This document shows, piece after piece, positions 52,034 to 61,325 of a stretch of DNA of 64,000 nt. The position numbers and the translations under genes are program-made. The first letter of the stretch is position 1. Every line of letters begins with the position of its first letter. A model generated the notes under the pieces. The model had not been told where the DNA came from and did no database searches. It was given only the letters and a program-made list of their open reading frames with translations. Origin of the DNA: Pseudomonadales bacterium (GTDB taxonomy: Bacteria; Pseudomonadota; Gammaproteobacteria; Pseudomonadales; Halieaceae); contig JACKNO010000002.1 in the NCBI GenBank assembly GCA_024234815.1, forward strand, positions 558,001 to 622,000, written 5' to 3'.

Positions 52034-53007
52034 TACATACCTCCTTTGTTTTCGACCACGTGTTTATAAGCGCGGTCAAGTTCTTCAGCATTCCACTCAA
52101 ACTCAGAAAACTCTCCGCTACCTGTATATTTACGCATAGACCGCTCTAGCTGGCGCAAGTATTGATAATTATCAAACCAACATGCCGGATCGAGTTCGTC
52201 AACACTTATTTCCAGGCCGTAGTTCCGGGAGGCGTGGACGTGCTTATAGAGTGTATGGCCTTCGAAAAAGCTGAATCTTAGCCAGGTAAGGCCATCAAAA
52301 ACATCTGCACCTGAAAGAAAATACAGTACGGTATTGAAAGTATCCAAACTTCCAAATATATGTATCGGTATCTCACATCCAATGCTATCTAGTCCTCTCC
52401 GAAGAGCTGCGATATTTCGCATTCTCTCAGCAGTATTACCTCCTAGCTCCTTTTCAGTAACACCAAGAAGATCAAATCCAGCCAGAGACTCAACGTGTTT
52501 TAGTAGAGCACCTATATCAAGGAAGCGTTGCCCTTCACTTTCTGGCTTTAGAAGAATTTCTCTGGCACTGTTTTGGTCACCTGGAAGAGCACCCAACGCA
52601 TCAGTAATCTGCTCGCCGAAGGTAACCCGCCTATCGGGGTGATCGTAACTCACAAATACGGTAGGTTCTGGTATATCCCAACTTGATATGACTTTTGCGA
52701 ACAGCTCTTCGTTCCATTCCTGTGGATTCGGCGAGTAGTCTCCATAATCGGACAGGTCAGCATCTTTGCTGGCCTCATATCCACCGCTGTCGAGAATAAT
52801 GAGACCGGCGGGGTCATCTGGTCTGTCGATTTTTTCATAGAAAATGTCGTAGGCGCTTACGAGAATAGGCCTATCAATAAGCGGTTGTACTTCGTTATAT
52901 ACCTGCCGAATATCCCAAAATCCTTTACTTGAAAAAGATGGCACAAGTAAAGGTGTCTTTTCGATCACTTTGCCACCTGCTCTGATTTCACGAATTTTAC
53001 TCAGCAT
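52033..53007 (-). CDS. TGT-like protein (tRNA-guanine transglycosylase fold), CBASS ancillary (Cap10-like)
   Basis: The product is 324 residues from ATG 53007 (AAGGAG upstream), overlapping the QueC-like stop by seven bases. TGT features: LDSGGYE (general-acid Asp, residue 73), and SGADVFDGLTWLRF in the place of the nucleophile motif. The Cys-x-Cys-x-x-Cys...His zinc site of bona fide TGT is not seen, so it is probably not the housekeeping queuosine enzyme. In type IV CBASS a TGT homologue accompanies QueC and the CD-NTase. A role in transferring a deazaguanine base is inferred. Confidence 0.8.
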   Translation of the reverse strand: MLSKIREIRAGGKVIEKTPLLVPSFSSKGFWDIRQVYNEVQPLIDRPILVSAYDIFYEKIDRPDDPAGLIILDSGGYEASKDADLSDYGDYSPNPQEWNEELFAKVISSWDIPEPTVFVSYDHPDRRVTFGEQITDALGALPGDQNSAREILLKPESEGQRFLDIGALLKHVESLAGFDLLGVTEKELGGNTAERMRNIAALRRGLDSIGCEIPIHIFGSLDTFNTVLYFLSGADVFDGLTWLRFSFFEGHTLYKHVHASRNYGLEISVDELDPACWFDNYQYLRQLERSMRKYTGSGEFSEFEWNAEELDRAYKHVVENKGGM

Positions 53008-53600
53008 CCAATGCTCCTTCTGTCCAAGCAGGAAAGACAATTACCACAAGGGGGACTACTTCCAGCTTCACAACTATACGTGATGCCTATGGGTAGTCTA
53101 TTCTCAATCGCATAGTCAAATATTTCTGCCTTGCTCCACTCTAGTAACGGAAGGTGAAGCTGTAGGCAGCCGTCTGTGTATCCACAGAGAATTTCTGAGA
53201 TAGACTGTGAAAAGTTCTGAGTACAGTCGTAGTAGGGTGTACCTTTATGAATTCCCATACACAATAAACCCCGGCTAACACCTGAAAGGGTCAACGCGCT
53301 GAATATCAGGAAGGCATTCCGGCCCAGGATCACACCGGAATTGAGCGGTGCGCGACCGCTCGCGTCGCAGAACTCAAGGCTTTCCAAAGGTAGAGCTTTC
53401 GCCATACGTTCGGCAGCAGACCGCTCCTGATTTGCGGCGGGCTGACCATAGTCAACATATACACCGCCCACTCTAAATCCTTGGGATATGAGTAGATAAG
53501 CACAGACCATTGAGTCGATACCGCCGCTCAACAATATTGTCGCCTGACGATCCTCAGTACCTTTCGATCTGGTATCTATATCTTCTATACCCATTCTCAC
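53001..53600 (-). CDS. QueC-like 7-deazaguanine synthase homologue, CBASS ancillary (Cap9-like)
   Basis: The product is 199 residues from GTG 53600 (overlaps the stop of an upstream remnant, GTGA; ATG 53594 is an alternative). The PP-loop SGGIDS (25-30) binds ATP, and the C-terminal zinc ligands CEAGSSPPCGNCLSC are those of QueC. QueC normally converts 7-carboxy-7-deazaguanine to preQ0. The protein is a little short for QueC. It leads the operon with TGT-like, CD-NTase and SLATT genes and is probably specialised for the defence system. Confidence 0.85.
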   Translation of the reverse strand: MRMGIEDIDTRSKGTEDRQATILLSGGIDSMVCAYLLISQGFRVGGVYVDYGQPAANQERSAAERMAKALPLESLEFCDASGRAPLNSGVILGRNAFLIFSALTLSGVSRGLLCMGIHKGTPYYDCTQNFSQSISEILCGYTDGCLQLHLPLLEWSKAEIFDYAIENRLPIGITYSCEAGSSPPCGNCLSCLDRRSIGC

Positions 53601-53672
53601 TCATTCAATATCAATTCAGACATCCCATCGAGCCGCGCCTTGACTGGCTCCCAGCCCGGCATGATGTCCCGC
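53597..53672 (-). pseudogene. 3' remnant of the first gene of the CBASS operon, cut by IS21
   Basis: The last 24 codons (IMPGWEPVKARLDGMSELIL in the middle, stop TGA at 53597-53599) are in frame up to the IS21 end at 53672/53673, and the stop overlaps the QueC-like start. The gene cannot be identified from 24 residues; a third nucleobase-related ancillary protein (OGG/Cap11) would be expected in type IV CBASS and is missing. Confidence 0.55.
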
Positions 53673-53724
53673 TGTTGATTTGCACTTAAAATTGACCCAC
53701 CCTGATCGCCAGATTATGGCTTAG

Positions 53725-54919
53725 GGCATCTCTGATTAATTCCAATGTTCATTTATAATAGGCACAGCCAATAACACCGGTAAATATTCATGCGCCAAGA
53801 CTCCTTTTCTGATGCCGGGTTTGAGAAGTACCGCAAGAAGACCCGCAAAGAACAGTTTCTGGCAGAGATGGAAACCATCATACCCTGGGAGGAACTGACC
53901 GAGGCCATTGTGCCGTTCTATCCCAATCCGGAAGGAGCGGGGCGTCGCCCCATCGGTATCGAACGAATGCTGCGAATCCACTTCATCCAGCACTGGTTCA
54001 ATCTGTCCGATCCGGCCGTCGAGGAAGCGCTTTACGACTCCCGTGCCCTGCGCCAGTTCGTGGGTGTCGATCTCGGCAGGGAGCCGGTCCCGGATGAGAC
54101 AACGATTTGCAAATTCCGCCATCTCATGGAGAAACATAATCTGGGCGATCATCTGTTCCACCTGGTCAATCAATACCTCAAGGAAAACGGGCTGAAGGTC
54201 TCCCGAGGTACCATCGTTGACGCCAGCATCATCAGTGCTCCGAGTTCGACCAAGAACAAGAAAAAGGAGCGCGATCCGGACATGCACCAGACCCGCAAGG
54301 GCAACCAGTGGTACTTCGGGATGAAGGCCCACATCGGTGTGGACAGCCGCACCAAGCTCATTCATTCGGTGGTCGCTACCCCGGCCAACGTGCACGATTC
54401 CCAGGTGCTTCCCGACCTGCTTCATGGGGAAGAAAACCGGGTGTGGGGCGATTCCGCCTATACCGGCCAGAAAGAAGCTATTACCGATTGCGCGCCACGC
54501 GCCAAGGACTTTACGCAAGCCAAGGGTAGCCGACACCGGATACTGACCGATGAAGAGCGCGCCAGGAACCGGAACAAGTCCCGGGTCAGGGCGAAGGTGG
54601 AGCACCAGTTTGGCATCATCAAACGGCAATTCGGATTCTCTAAAGTTCGCTACCGTGGGCTGGACAAGAATGCTCATCGGCTGTTTGTGGCCTGCGCCCT
54701 AAGCAACCTGGTGATGGCGAAGAAAACATTGTTGAGGCGAAGCCGGTTGGGTTTGCAGCCAAGTTGCGCCTGAAAAATGGGAACAGGGGTAGATATACCT
54801 CGGAATACGACTAAAACAGGCCCTTTCGTCGTGTATTTCGACGAATCTGATCGTAATTTTGACGATGGCAAAAATATTTTCATGAGGTTAGTCAGTTTCA
54901 CGGATTAATCAGATGATCC
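53725..54919. mobile_element. IS5-family element nested in IS21 element 2
   Basis: The 1,195-base element has imperfect inverted repeats: GGCATCTCTGATTAATTCC (left) and GGATCATCTGATTAATCC (right, complement). It is flanked by TTAG (53721-53724) and CTAG (54920-54923), the 4-bp YTAR target type of IS5. Confidence 0.85.
53790..54773 (+). CDS. IS5-family transposase
   Basis: The 327-residue protein carries the DDE motifs with Asp in GTIVDASIISAPSST, Asp in WGDSAYTG and Glu in RAKVEHQFGIIKRQFG, and the family block MHQTRKGNQWYFGMKAHIG. Intact; potentially active. Confidence 0.95.
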   Translation: MRQDSFSDAGFEKYRKKTRKEQFLAEMETIIPWEELTEAIVPFYPNPEGAGRRPIGIERMLRIHFIQHWFNLSDPAVEEALYDSRALRQFVGVDLGREPVPDETTICKFRHLMEKHNLGDHLFHLVNQYLKENGLKVSRGTIVDASIISAPSSTKNKKKERDPDMHQTRKGNQWYFGMKAHIGVDSRTKLIHSVVATPANVHDSQVLPDLLHGEENRVWGDSAYTGQKEAITDCAPRAKDFTQAKGSRHRILTDEERARNRNKSRVRAKVEHQFGIIKRQFGFSKVRYRGLDKNAHRLFVACALSNLVMAKKTLLRRSRLGLQPSCA

Positions 54920-55692
54920 CTAGATTTGGGTTTCTTGCCGCTCTTTGTTACTTCCTGATTTGTCGTCGAGTGCTTCAGCCTGTAACTGTCATTGCCTGTC
55001 TCCAGGATATGGCAGTGGTGCGTTAATCTGTCCAGCAAGGCGGTGGTCAATTTCTAATCACCGAACACTGCTGACCATTCTGCAAAGCTGAGGTTGGTGG
55101 TAATGATGATGCTGGTGCGCTCGTACAGCTTGCTGATCAAGTGGAACAGCAAGGCGCCGCCGGCCTGGCTGAAGGGCAAGTAACCCAGCTCGTCCAGAAT
55201 GACCAGGTCCGTATAGATCAGCCGGTTGGCAATCCGTCCCTGCTGCCCCAGCAGTTTCTCCTGCTCCAGTGCATTGACCAGTTCTATCGTGGACAGGAAC
55301 CGGACTCGTTGGCGATGGTGCTGGATTGCCTGCACGCCGATGGCCGTCGCCAAATGGGTCTTACCCGTGCCAGGTCCGCCCACCAGCACCACATTCTGTG
55401 CATCCTCCAGCAACTGGCAGCGGTGCAGCGACCTTACCAGGGCTTCGTCGACTGTGCTTTGCCCGAAGTCGAAGCCGGTCAGGTCTCGATAAGCTGGGAA
55501 CCTGGCCGTCTTCATCTGGTAATTAATTGAGCGAACATCCCGCTCTGAGGACTCGGCCTTGAGCAACATCTCCAGCACCGGCACCGCCTGTTGGTAGGCG
55601 GGCGAGGACTGGGCGGCGAGCGTATTGATGGCATCCGCCATGCCGTGCAGCTTCGGGGATTTCAGGGTGGTGATCATGGCGTCAGCCTTCAT
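54897..55692 (-). pseudogene. istB: istB of IS21 element 2, interrupted by an amber codon
   Basis: ATG 55692 (GGAGAG upstream). Walker A GGPGTGKTH and Walker B LVILDELG are present. After SAVFGD a TAG (55054-55056) stands where a sense codon is expected, and the frame continues in the normal C-terminus KLTTALLDRLTHHCHILETG to a stop at the IS5 border. Confidence 0.85.
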
Positions 55693-57183
55693 GGTGGGCT
55701 CTCCGGAGTTGGTCATAGCGGGCGGTGTTGGCCGGCGGCTCAGTGACGAGCTTCAGAGCCGGTGGCGTCTTGAGGGGTTGTGGACGACTGGGTTCAGTCA
55801 TTCGGCTGAGGCAGTTCAGGACATGTTCTTTGGAGGGTTCGCCCGACTCCAGCGCCCTGGCAACGGCTTGCTCAACCAGCTGTTCATCGTGAAGCAACAC
55901 CAGTGCCAGAATATCGACCATCTCCCGGTCGCCGCCGGGGCGCTTCAGCAGGCGTGATTGCAACTGCCGGAAGCTGTCGGGCAGTTCCAGAAACGGGGCG
56001 CCATTGCGCAGAGCGCCAGGCTTGCGTTGTACCACCGAGAGATAGTGCCGCCAGTCGTAGACGGTCTGCCCGGGCGGCCTTTTGTCCCGGCTGAACACTC
56101 GGATATGCTCGGCAACGATCACCAGCCGCTCCGGATAGACCCGAAGGCTCGTAACGCGATTGGCGAAGCTGGCCGGCACACTGTAGCGGTTGTGCTCGAA
56201 GGTAATCAGGCAAGTAGAGGACACCCGTTTGCTGTGCTCGATGAAGCCATCAAAGGCCGCCGGCACCGGCATCATCTGTGGCCGTTCGTCCTCCAGGCAC
56301 TCCGCCAGGGAGCGGGCCTTGAACTCGGGGTTGGCGTTTTCCTGCCAGAGCTCCAGGCATCGTTCCTGGAGCCACTGGTTGAGCTCATGCAGGGATTTAA
56401 AGAGCGGAGGGTCATACCACAGTCCATGCCGGGCATCCTGAACGGTCTTCTCCACCTGCCCTTTCTCCCACCCGGAGGCGGGATTGCAAAATTCGGCCTC
56501 GAACAGGTAGTGGCTGACCATGGCGTAGAAACGCTTGTTTACCTGCCGTTGCTTCCCCCGACCGATCTTATCGACAGCGGTCTTCATGTTGTCGTAGATG
56601 CCCCGTTCCGGGATCCCGCCAAACGCGTTGAAGGCGTGGTAGTGCGCATCGAACAGCATCTCGTGGGACTAGGTCAGGTAGGCCTTCATGAAGAAGGCGC
56701 GACTGTAGCTGAGCTTGAAGTGGGCAATCTGCAACTTGGTGCTGATGCCATTGATCCTGACCCAGTCCTCGCTCCAGTCGAACTGGAACGCCTCACCGGG
56801 GGCAAATTGCTGGGGGACATAGGCCTGTTTACCGGCGGTGCGCGCAGCCTCCTGTTGTTCCTGGCGCCACTGGCGGGAGAAGGCGGCCACCCGGTCGTAG
56901 GAGCCGGTGTAGCCCAGGACCATCAGATCACGGTATAACTGTTTTACCGTGCGCCGCTGTTTGCGGTGCCGCCGAGACTCCCGGAACAGCCAGTTGGTCA
57001 GCGTATCCTCGTAGTCGTCCAGCTTGCTGGGGCTTTTGCGGGACGGGTAGGACGGTTCGATGGCCTGGTTGGCCAGGTATTTGCGAATCGTATTCCTGAA
57101 CAGGCCGGTGCGGGGGTGATCTCCCGGATTGGTATGCCGTCACGCAGGTGCCAGCGTCGAATTACACTCAATAATGCCACGTC
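55682..57183 (-). pseudogene. istA: istA of IS21 element 2, frameshifted and nonsense-mutated
   Basis: Reads from GTG 57183 (AAGGAG upstream) through SVIRRWHLRDGIPIREI, then a one-base frame change near 57115 leads to TGLFRNTIRKYLANQAIEP. An in-frame TAG (56669-56671) replaces a sense codon in KAYLT-x-SHEMLFDAHYH. The remaining ~325 residues are open. Confidence 0.85.
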
Positions 57184-57294
57184 AATCACTCCTTGGTGCC
57201 CATGCATATGTTTTGGCAGGGAGGGGTTATACGTGGGTCAAAATTCGATGCAAATCCGGGGGGCTAAAGGGTCAATTTTGGGTGCAATTCAACA

Positions 57295-57391
57295 TACTTG
57301 CAGCCGCACTCTCTCCTCGTCACGACATTTCTGGCAGACCCGCATGTACCTGGCTACTGTTTGGCGTAGTGACTTCAATTGCGGGATATCT
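57295..57391 (+). repeat. 97-bp direct repeat, copy 2
   Basis: Identical to 45318-45414. It starts exactly at the right end of IS21 element 2. On the minus strand it forms a 35-codon ORF (ATG GGA then DIPQLKSLRQ) that runs into a stop inside the IS end. Confidence 0.95.
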
Positions 57392-57399
57392 CCCATTCA

Positions 57400-58219
57400 G
57401 AAAGAGGAATCATATATTCTCTGAGAAAGATTCTCGCCTCGCTCCCTTCTTGTCTGTCGGAGTCATGCTTATACATCTGAACAAAAAATTTGATTATCCG
57501 CTGATCGCCACATCACATCAGTCAGGGAATCCATCTGAAAATTCCAAAGGGGGGGCCGGCTATAGTAGTAGGCAATACCCACTTCTGTGAGACTCACCAA
57601 AAAAGGCGCGCACTCAATTGTAACCAGCTTCCCACATGAATTTTTCTATTCAAAAACCACTAAAATGTCAAAAAATACCGAACAACGAATGGAGGTATGG
57701 CCCGAATATTAGTACTAAAACACGAAATTCTGTTGGTCAAATCCATCCCAGCGGACCTAAAGCGGTAAAAATACTGGATATCAACAAAATATTTTTGTCA
57801 GGGGGTAAAGTACTCTTGGGGCAGTGCAGTATCAACAATAAATAAATATATTTATCTTTTATTACAATGACATACGAAGTAGTTGATAGAAACTATACTT
57901 GATATATCTATCAATGTCAGATTTATCAATTATATATCAACAACATAAGTCATTTTCATGCACATATATCAACTTTTATATCTGTCTTATAACATAACAT
58001 TCGATATATATTACTCTTTAACCCCATTTTTAAAAGGCTTTAATGAGACTATATGATATTTCGGATTTGACCTACAAGCCTAAAGTATTTTTAGAGTTTA
58101 TACTATCTGACATTTTTCTACTTTTTCGTTATATTTTTACTTATTTATCAATCACTTAAAATATTTGTCTTGGTTTTTCCAATTATTGTCCCTAACATAT
58201 TCATCAGGGGTAACTAATC
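57400..58219. other. 820-base AT-rich region without a recognisable gene
   Basis: Very AT-rich from about 57600, with runs such as TATATATCAA and repeats of the type TATATC/GATATA. No ORF with coding character was found (a 69-codon frame at 57636 lacks it). It holds the upstream region of the recombinase gene. Confidence 0.6.
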
Positions 58220-60220
58220 ATGAATAACCAACAACATACATTTGGAGCTAACAAATTTAAGGCCGAGTTGATGCGCCGCGCATCTGAAGGCGGTAACACT
58301 GAAAAAAACTTGCTCAGCACTTTTAACCGCCTGTGCGAATGCATCCCGGATTTTGACAACCAGTTTGCCGCTCATATGGGGAACCCAGACCAGTTGTGGG
58401 AAACCTACCGCGAATTTCTGTTAGCTAGAAACTGCCGGGATCTGCGTACACCTAAATCTCGTCTGAAGAAATTGGTGGAGATTTATCAACTCTGCATGCC
58501 GCTAGATGACCAAGACTTTCGCTCCCTATTTCAAGTCGGTGTACAGAGAACCTTCGGTTCTCTTACAAAGCGATCAGGAGAGCCAGGACACCCAACATTG
58601 ACTCAAGTAGGGATCAATATTGTCGAATTCCTAGGTGACAGGGGTTTCATAATGGCCCCTTCGAAAAACTACAAGTCGAGTCGGGAACGCTTAAAAGCGC
58701 AAGCACAGCCTTACATAAGCTGGCACCAGGGACGCACAATTCCTTCTCGATCAAATAAAGAAGCAGAGTTACTTGCATTAGACGAGCTGTTTCGGTTTCC
58801 ATCAGGAACACTGGCAAAAAGTCTCCCATCCCCCCTTAAGGCATCCACGCCGACGACTGAACCGACAAAAAAAAGGCGGCCAAACTCCGATCCTCTGCCA
58901 CAGGAAGTAGAACGCCAGTTCAACGACTTCTACAAACTAAAAACAGGTAAGGGCGTCCCGCGAACCGTCAATTACCTACCGGGCACAGCCCCCAAAGCTG
59001 TGGAAAATAGGATTCGTAACACGTCGAAGAAAAAGCGCTGGACCTTGAATGCTGAAAACGTATGTAAAACGGCAGGTCATGCGCACAGCGCGTTAAAGGG
59101 ATTCTTTACCTACATCGCTACCGAGTATTTACCTCAGATTGAAGGACAAAACCAGGACACCATGTCGATGTCCTGGCTGGCAGATGTGGATGCACTGGAC
59201 CAATGGATCGATGACGCACTCGAACAGGAACGGTCAATAGCGCCTATCAAACGCGTGCTTGCGCTTCTCGATGAAATGTCTCGGTCTGGTGGATACTTGC
59301 GTCTTGGCGTTGCACCATCCAATGGAATGTCGGTAGCGGAGTGGTTTGCAGAAATGAGCAAGGTCCCTGACATAGTAGCTGCCTTAAGCGAGCGCCTGCG
59401 CTATGACGATGGTCCAGTGCGTGACGCAAAAAAGAATATTCGTGTATTCCTTGAACTCACGCATGCTGACGCACACGCGAAGCTGGACGAAGGCGTAAGT
59501 TGGCTACTGCGTACTGGCGATGAGCACGAGAACGAATCTTACGATTGCCTCGAAGCTCATCAAATCGCATGCATTCTTCTAATCTCTAGAATATGCCCGC
59601 TTCGCTTGTCGAATTGGTCACGCATCCAATACTTGATAGATAATTTCAGCACAATGCCTCGAAACATTTCATCACTGACCTACGATTCCAAAAAGAACAA
59701 GTACAAACTCTATGTACCAAAGGATCATCTGAAAAACAGGAATACGTCAAAGGTGAACGATATCGATATAGATATTCCCCAGTCATTTAACTCGATCATT
59801 CGACAACTTTTGACATCCAGAGAAAGGTTTTTAGGCACACTTCCAGAACAGCTCCAAGTGGAGATTGGGACTTCACTCTTCATTAATAAGAACAGGAAAA
59901 AACATACAATAGGTGCAATGAATTCATCGGCTCTCAGTGTAATATTTCGCAGATCTACGAAGCGAATGATGGCAGCAATATTTCCCGACATTTGTCATGA
60001 AGGAATCAACATGCATGCTATGAGACATCTGGTAGCTACTCTGTTCCTAAACGAGCACCCCAGCCAATACGCTCCTCTCTCGGTCCTGCTCAATGACAGT
60101 CTTGCGGTTGTAATAGCCACATACGCCGAAATTGACCAGCAGAAAAACGCAGAAATTATTGGACAATGGGTTTCCTCAATGTCTTGTTTTACGTCACCTG
60201 AAAAACCCGAGCACGCATGA
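58220..60220 (+). CDS. Long tyrosine recombinase/integrase
   Basis: The 666-residue protein starts at ATG 58220 (AGGGGTAAC upstream). The C-terminal catalytic part shows the first Arg in ICPLRLSNWSRI, the His-x-x-Arg box in MHAMRHLVATLFLNEH and the nucleophile in VVIATYAEID. The first 400 residues contain basic linkers and a SAM-like DNA-binding part (HAHSALKGFFTYIATEYL). It is about twice the size of phage integrases, like recombinases of certain mobile islands. It lies at the right end of the accessory region, and no partner recombinase follows. Confidence 0.85.
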   Translation: MNNQQHTFGANKFKAELMRRASEGGNTEKNLLSTFNRLCECIPDFDNQFAAHMGNPDQLWETYREFLLARNCRDLRTPKSRLKKLVEIYQLCMPLDDQDFRSLFQVGVQRTFGSLTKRSGEPGHPTLTQVGINIVEFLGDRGFIMAPSKNYKSSRERLKAQAQPYISWHQGRTIPSRSNKEAELLALDELFRFPSGTLAKSLPSPLKASTPTTEPTKKRRPNSDPLPQEVERQFNDFYKLKTGKGVPRTVNYLPGTAPKAVENRIRNTSKKKRWTLNAENVCKTAGHAHSALKGFFTYIATEYLPQIEGQNQDTMSMSWLADVDALDQWIDDALEQERSIAPIKRVLALLDEMSRSGGYLRLGVAPSNGMSVAEWFAEMSKVPDIVAALSERLRYDDGPVRDAKKNIRVFLELTHADAHAKLDEGVSWLLRTGDEHENESYDCLEAHQIACILLISRICPLRLSNWSRIQYLIDNFSTMPRNISSLTYDSKKNKYKLYVPKDHLKNRNTSKVNDIDIDIPQSFNSIIRQLLTSRERFLGTLPEQLQVEIGTSLFINKNRKKHTIGAMNSSALSVIFRRSTKRMMAAIFPDICHEGINMHAMRHLVATLFLNEHPSQYAPLSVLLNDSLAVVIATYAEIDQQKNAEIIGQWVSSMSCFTSPEKPEHA

Positions 60221-60399
60221 CCATGGGAATCTCACTTGACTTATCAAGCTCCGATGACATTAAAATAAGTAGAGATCAAGGTTGGCTATGCCCGAAAATC
60301 AGTATGCCTCGCTGTAGCGATCTTGATGATGGTAACTGTACCAATTATTGAATTTTACCCGCTGCCCCCGGACGGCTATCCTATCGGGGTTCTTCAGCC

Positions 60400-61056
60400 T
60401 CACTTGACCGCTTTGTAAAGAGCCATCGTTCCAAATATCGTGCTGAATGTTTGTGTCTGCTTTACTTCAGAGAAATGGGCGCTTCGAAACAACTCGGGAA
60501 GCCTTCCGGCAACATTGTCCCCAGTGTTCTCGAATCCATCCAGAAGTTGGATCGAATAGAACAGGCAGCGCATCAGGGGATTTTTCGGGTAACCCCAATC
60601 TGCAACATGCAGTTCTGCACCAGGCTTCAGGATGCGAAACAGCTCAAAAGCGGTACGCTCTTTAGCCTCCCAGTTCAGGTGGTGGAAAAACAGGCTCGAG
60701 ACTATGCGGTCAAAGTATGCGTCGGGATACGGCAAATTATCGGACAGTGCATGATCGAACTGTACCGTGACATTAGCGCTGCGAGCCTTATTCCTGGCAA
60801 TGGACAGTATCGCCTGATCACCATCTACGCCTGTTACCAGCGCGGTAGGAACTGCCTGCTTAAGCCACACTGCGAGCGTACCGGTGCCGCAGGCAAGATC
60901 AAGAACCCTCTCCCCTGCTCCAACACTAGTCTGCCTAATTAGTGCGTGCTTAAATGTGCGCTCTCGAGTGGTGGCCGCAACGATGGAATCGTAATAGGGT
61001 GTAAGCCAATTGACTCTCAATGCCGGAATATATTCCGATTTTTCTGTAGGGCTCAC
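60400..61056 (-). CDS. Class I SAM-dependent methyltransferase
   Basis: The product is 218 residues from GTG 61056 with GGAG five bases upstream; the frame is open to 61152. Motif I VLDLACGTGTLAVWL, an acidic VTGVDGDQ and FDRIVSSLFFHHL are typical of the UbiE/small-molecule group. No substrate can be assigned. Normal-GC DNA resumes here after the island. Confidence 0.85.
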   Translation of the reverse strand: MSPTEKSEYIPALRVNWLTPYYDSIVAATTRERTFKHALIRQTSVGAGERVLDLACGTGTLAVWLKQAVPTALVTGVDGDQAILSIARNKARSANVTVQFDHALSDNLPYPDAYFDRIVSSLFFHHLNWEAKERTAFELFRILKPGAELHVADWGYPKNPLMRCLFYSIQLLDGFENTGDNVAGRLPELFRSAHFSEVKQTQTFSTIFGTMALYKAVK

Positions 61057-61126
61057 TATTACTCCGCTCGATCTGACTGACTCCAAAACGCAAAACCCGT
61101 TCCGAATCAATCTAGCATCTGAAAGA

Positions 61127-61306
61127 CTACTCCAATGCACCATTGGATACATAGTTTATTTGAAGCCACCAGAAACGTTTGGATTGCCCATCTGGCACCC
61201 TCCTCCTTGTTGACGCTTGGCGACGATCGGCATATCTGCCGCCAGGCCATTGGCCTTTTCGCCTGTCGGGCCTTTTTCTACGATCCGAAAATATATTCTC
61301 ACTCAT
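61127..61306 (-). CDS. Small basic protein with DRR motifs
   Basis: 59 residues from ATG 61306: MSENIFSDRRKRPDRRKGQ, then further Arg-rich sequence (YADRRQASTRRR). The D-R-R-x-x-P-D-R-R motif equals that of the membrane protein at 15503-15772. It lies between the cytochrome and methyltransferase genes on the same strand. Coding is supported mainly by the motif. Confidence 0.45.
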   Translation of the reverse strand: MSENIFSDRRKRPDRRKGQWPGGRYADRRQASTRRRVPDGQSKRFWWLQINYVSNGALE

Positions 61307-61325
61307 TCGAGGCCCCCGGCTTTTC

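Larger units (their letters stand above)
53673..57294. mobile_element. IS21-family element 2, degenerate, with nested IS5
   Basis: The ends match in inverted orientation: TGTTGATTTGCAC (left) and TGTTGAATTGCAC (right, complement), both followed by a further AAAATTGACCC. The flanks (TCCCGC left, TACTTG right) are different, so there is no target duplication. Both genes are broken and an IS5 element is inserted near the left end. Confidence 0.85.

Noticed and set aside
47390..57294. Composite transposon formed by the two IS21 elements
   Set aside because: The elements differ in sequence and ends and only the first has a target duplication, so they do not mobilise the region as a unit.
57636..57845. 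69-codon plus-strand ORF in the AT-rich region
   Set aside because: No ribosome site, no recognisable motif, and base composition like the surrounding non-coding DNA.
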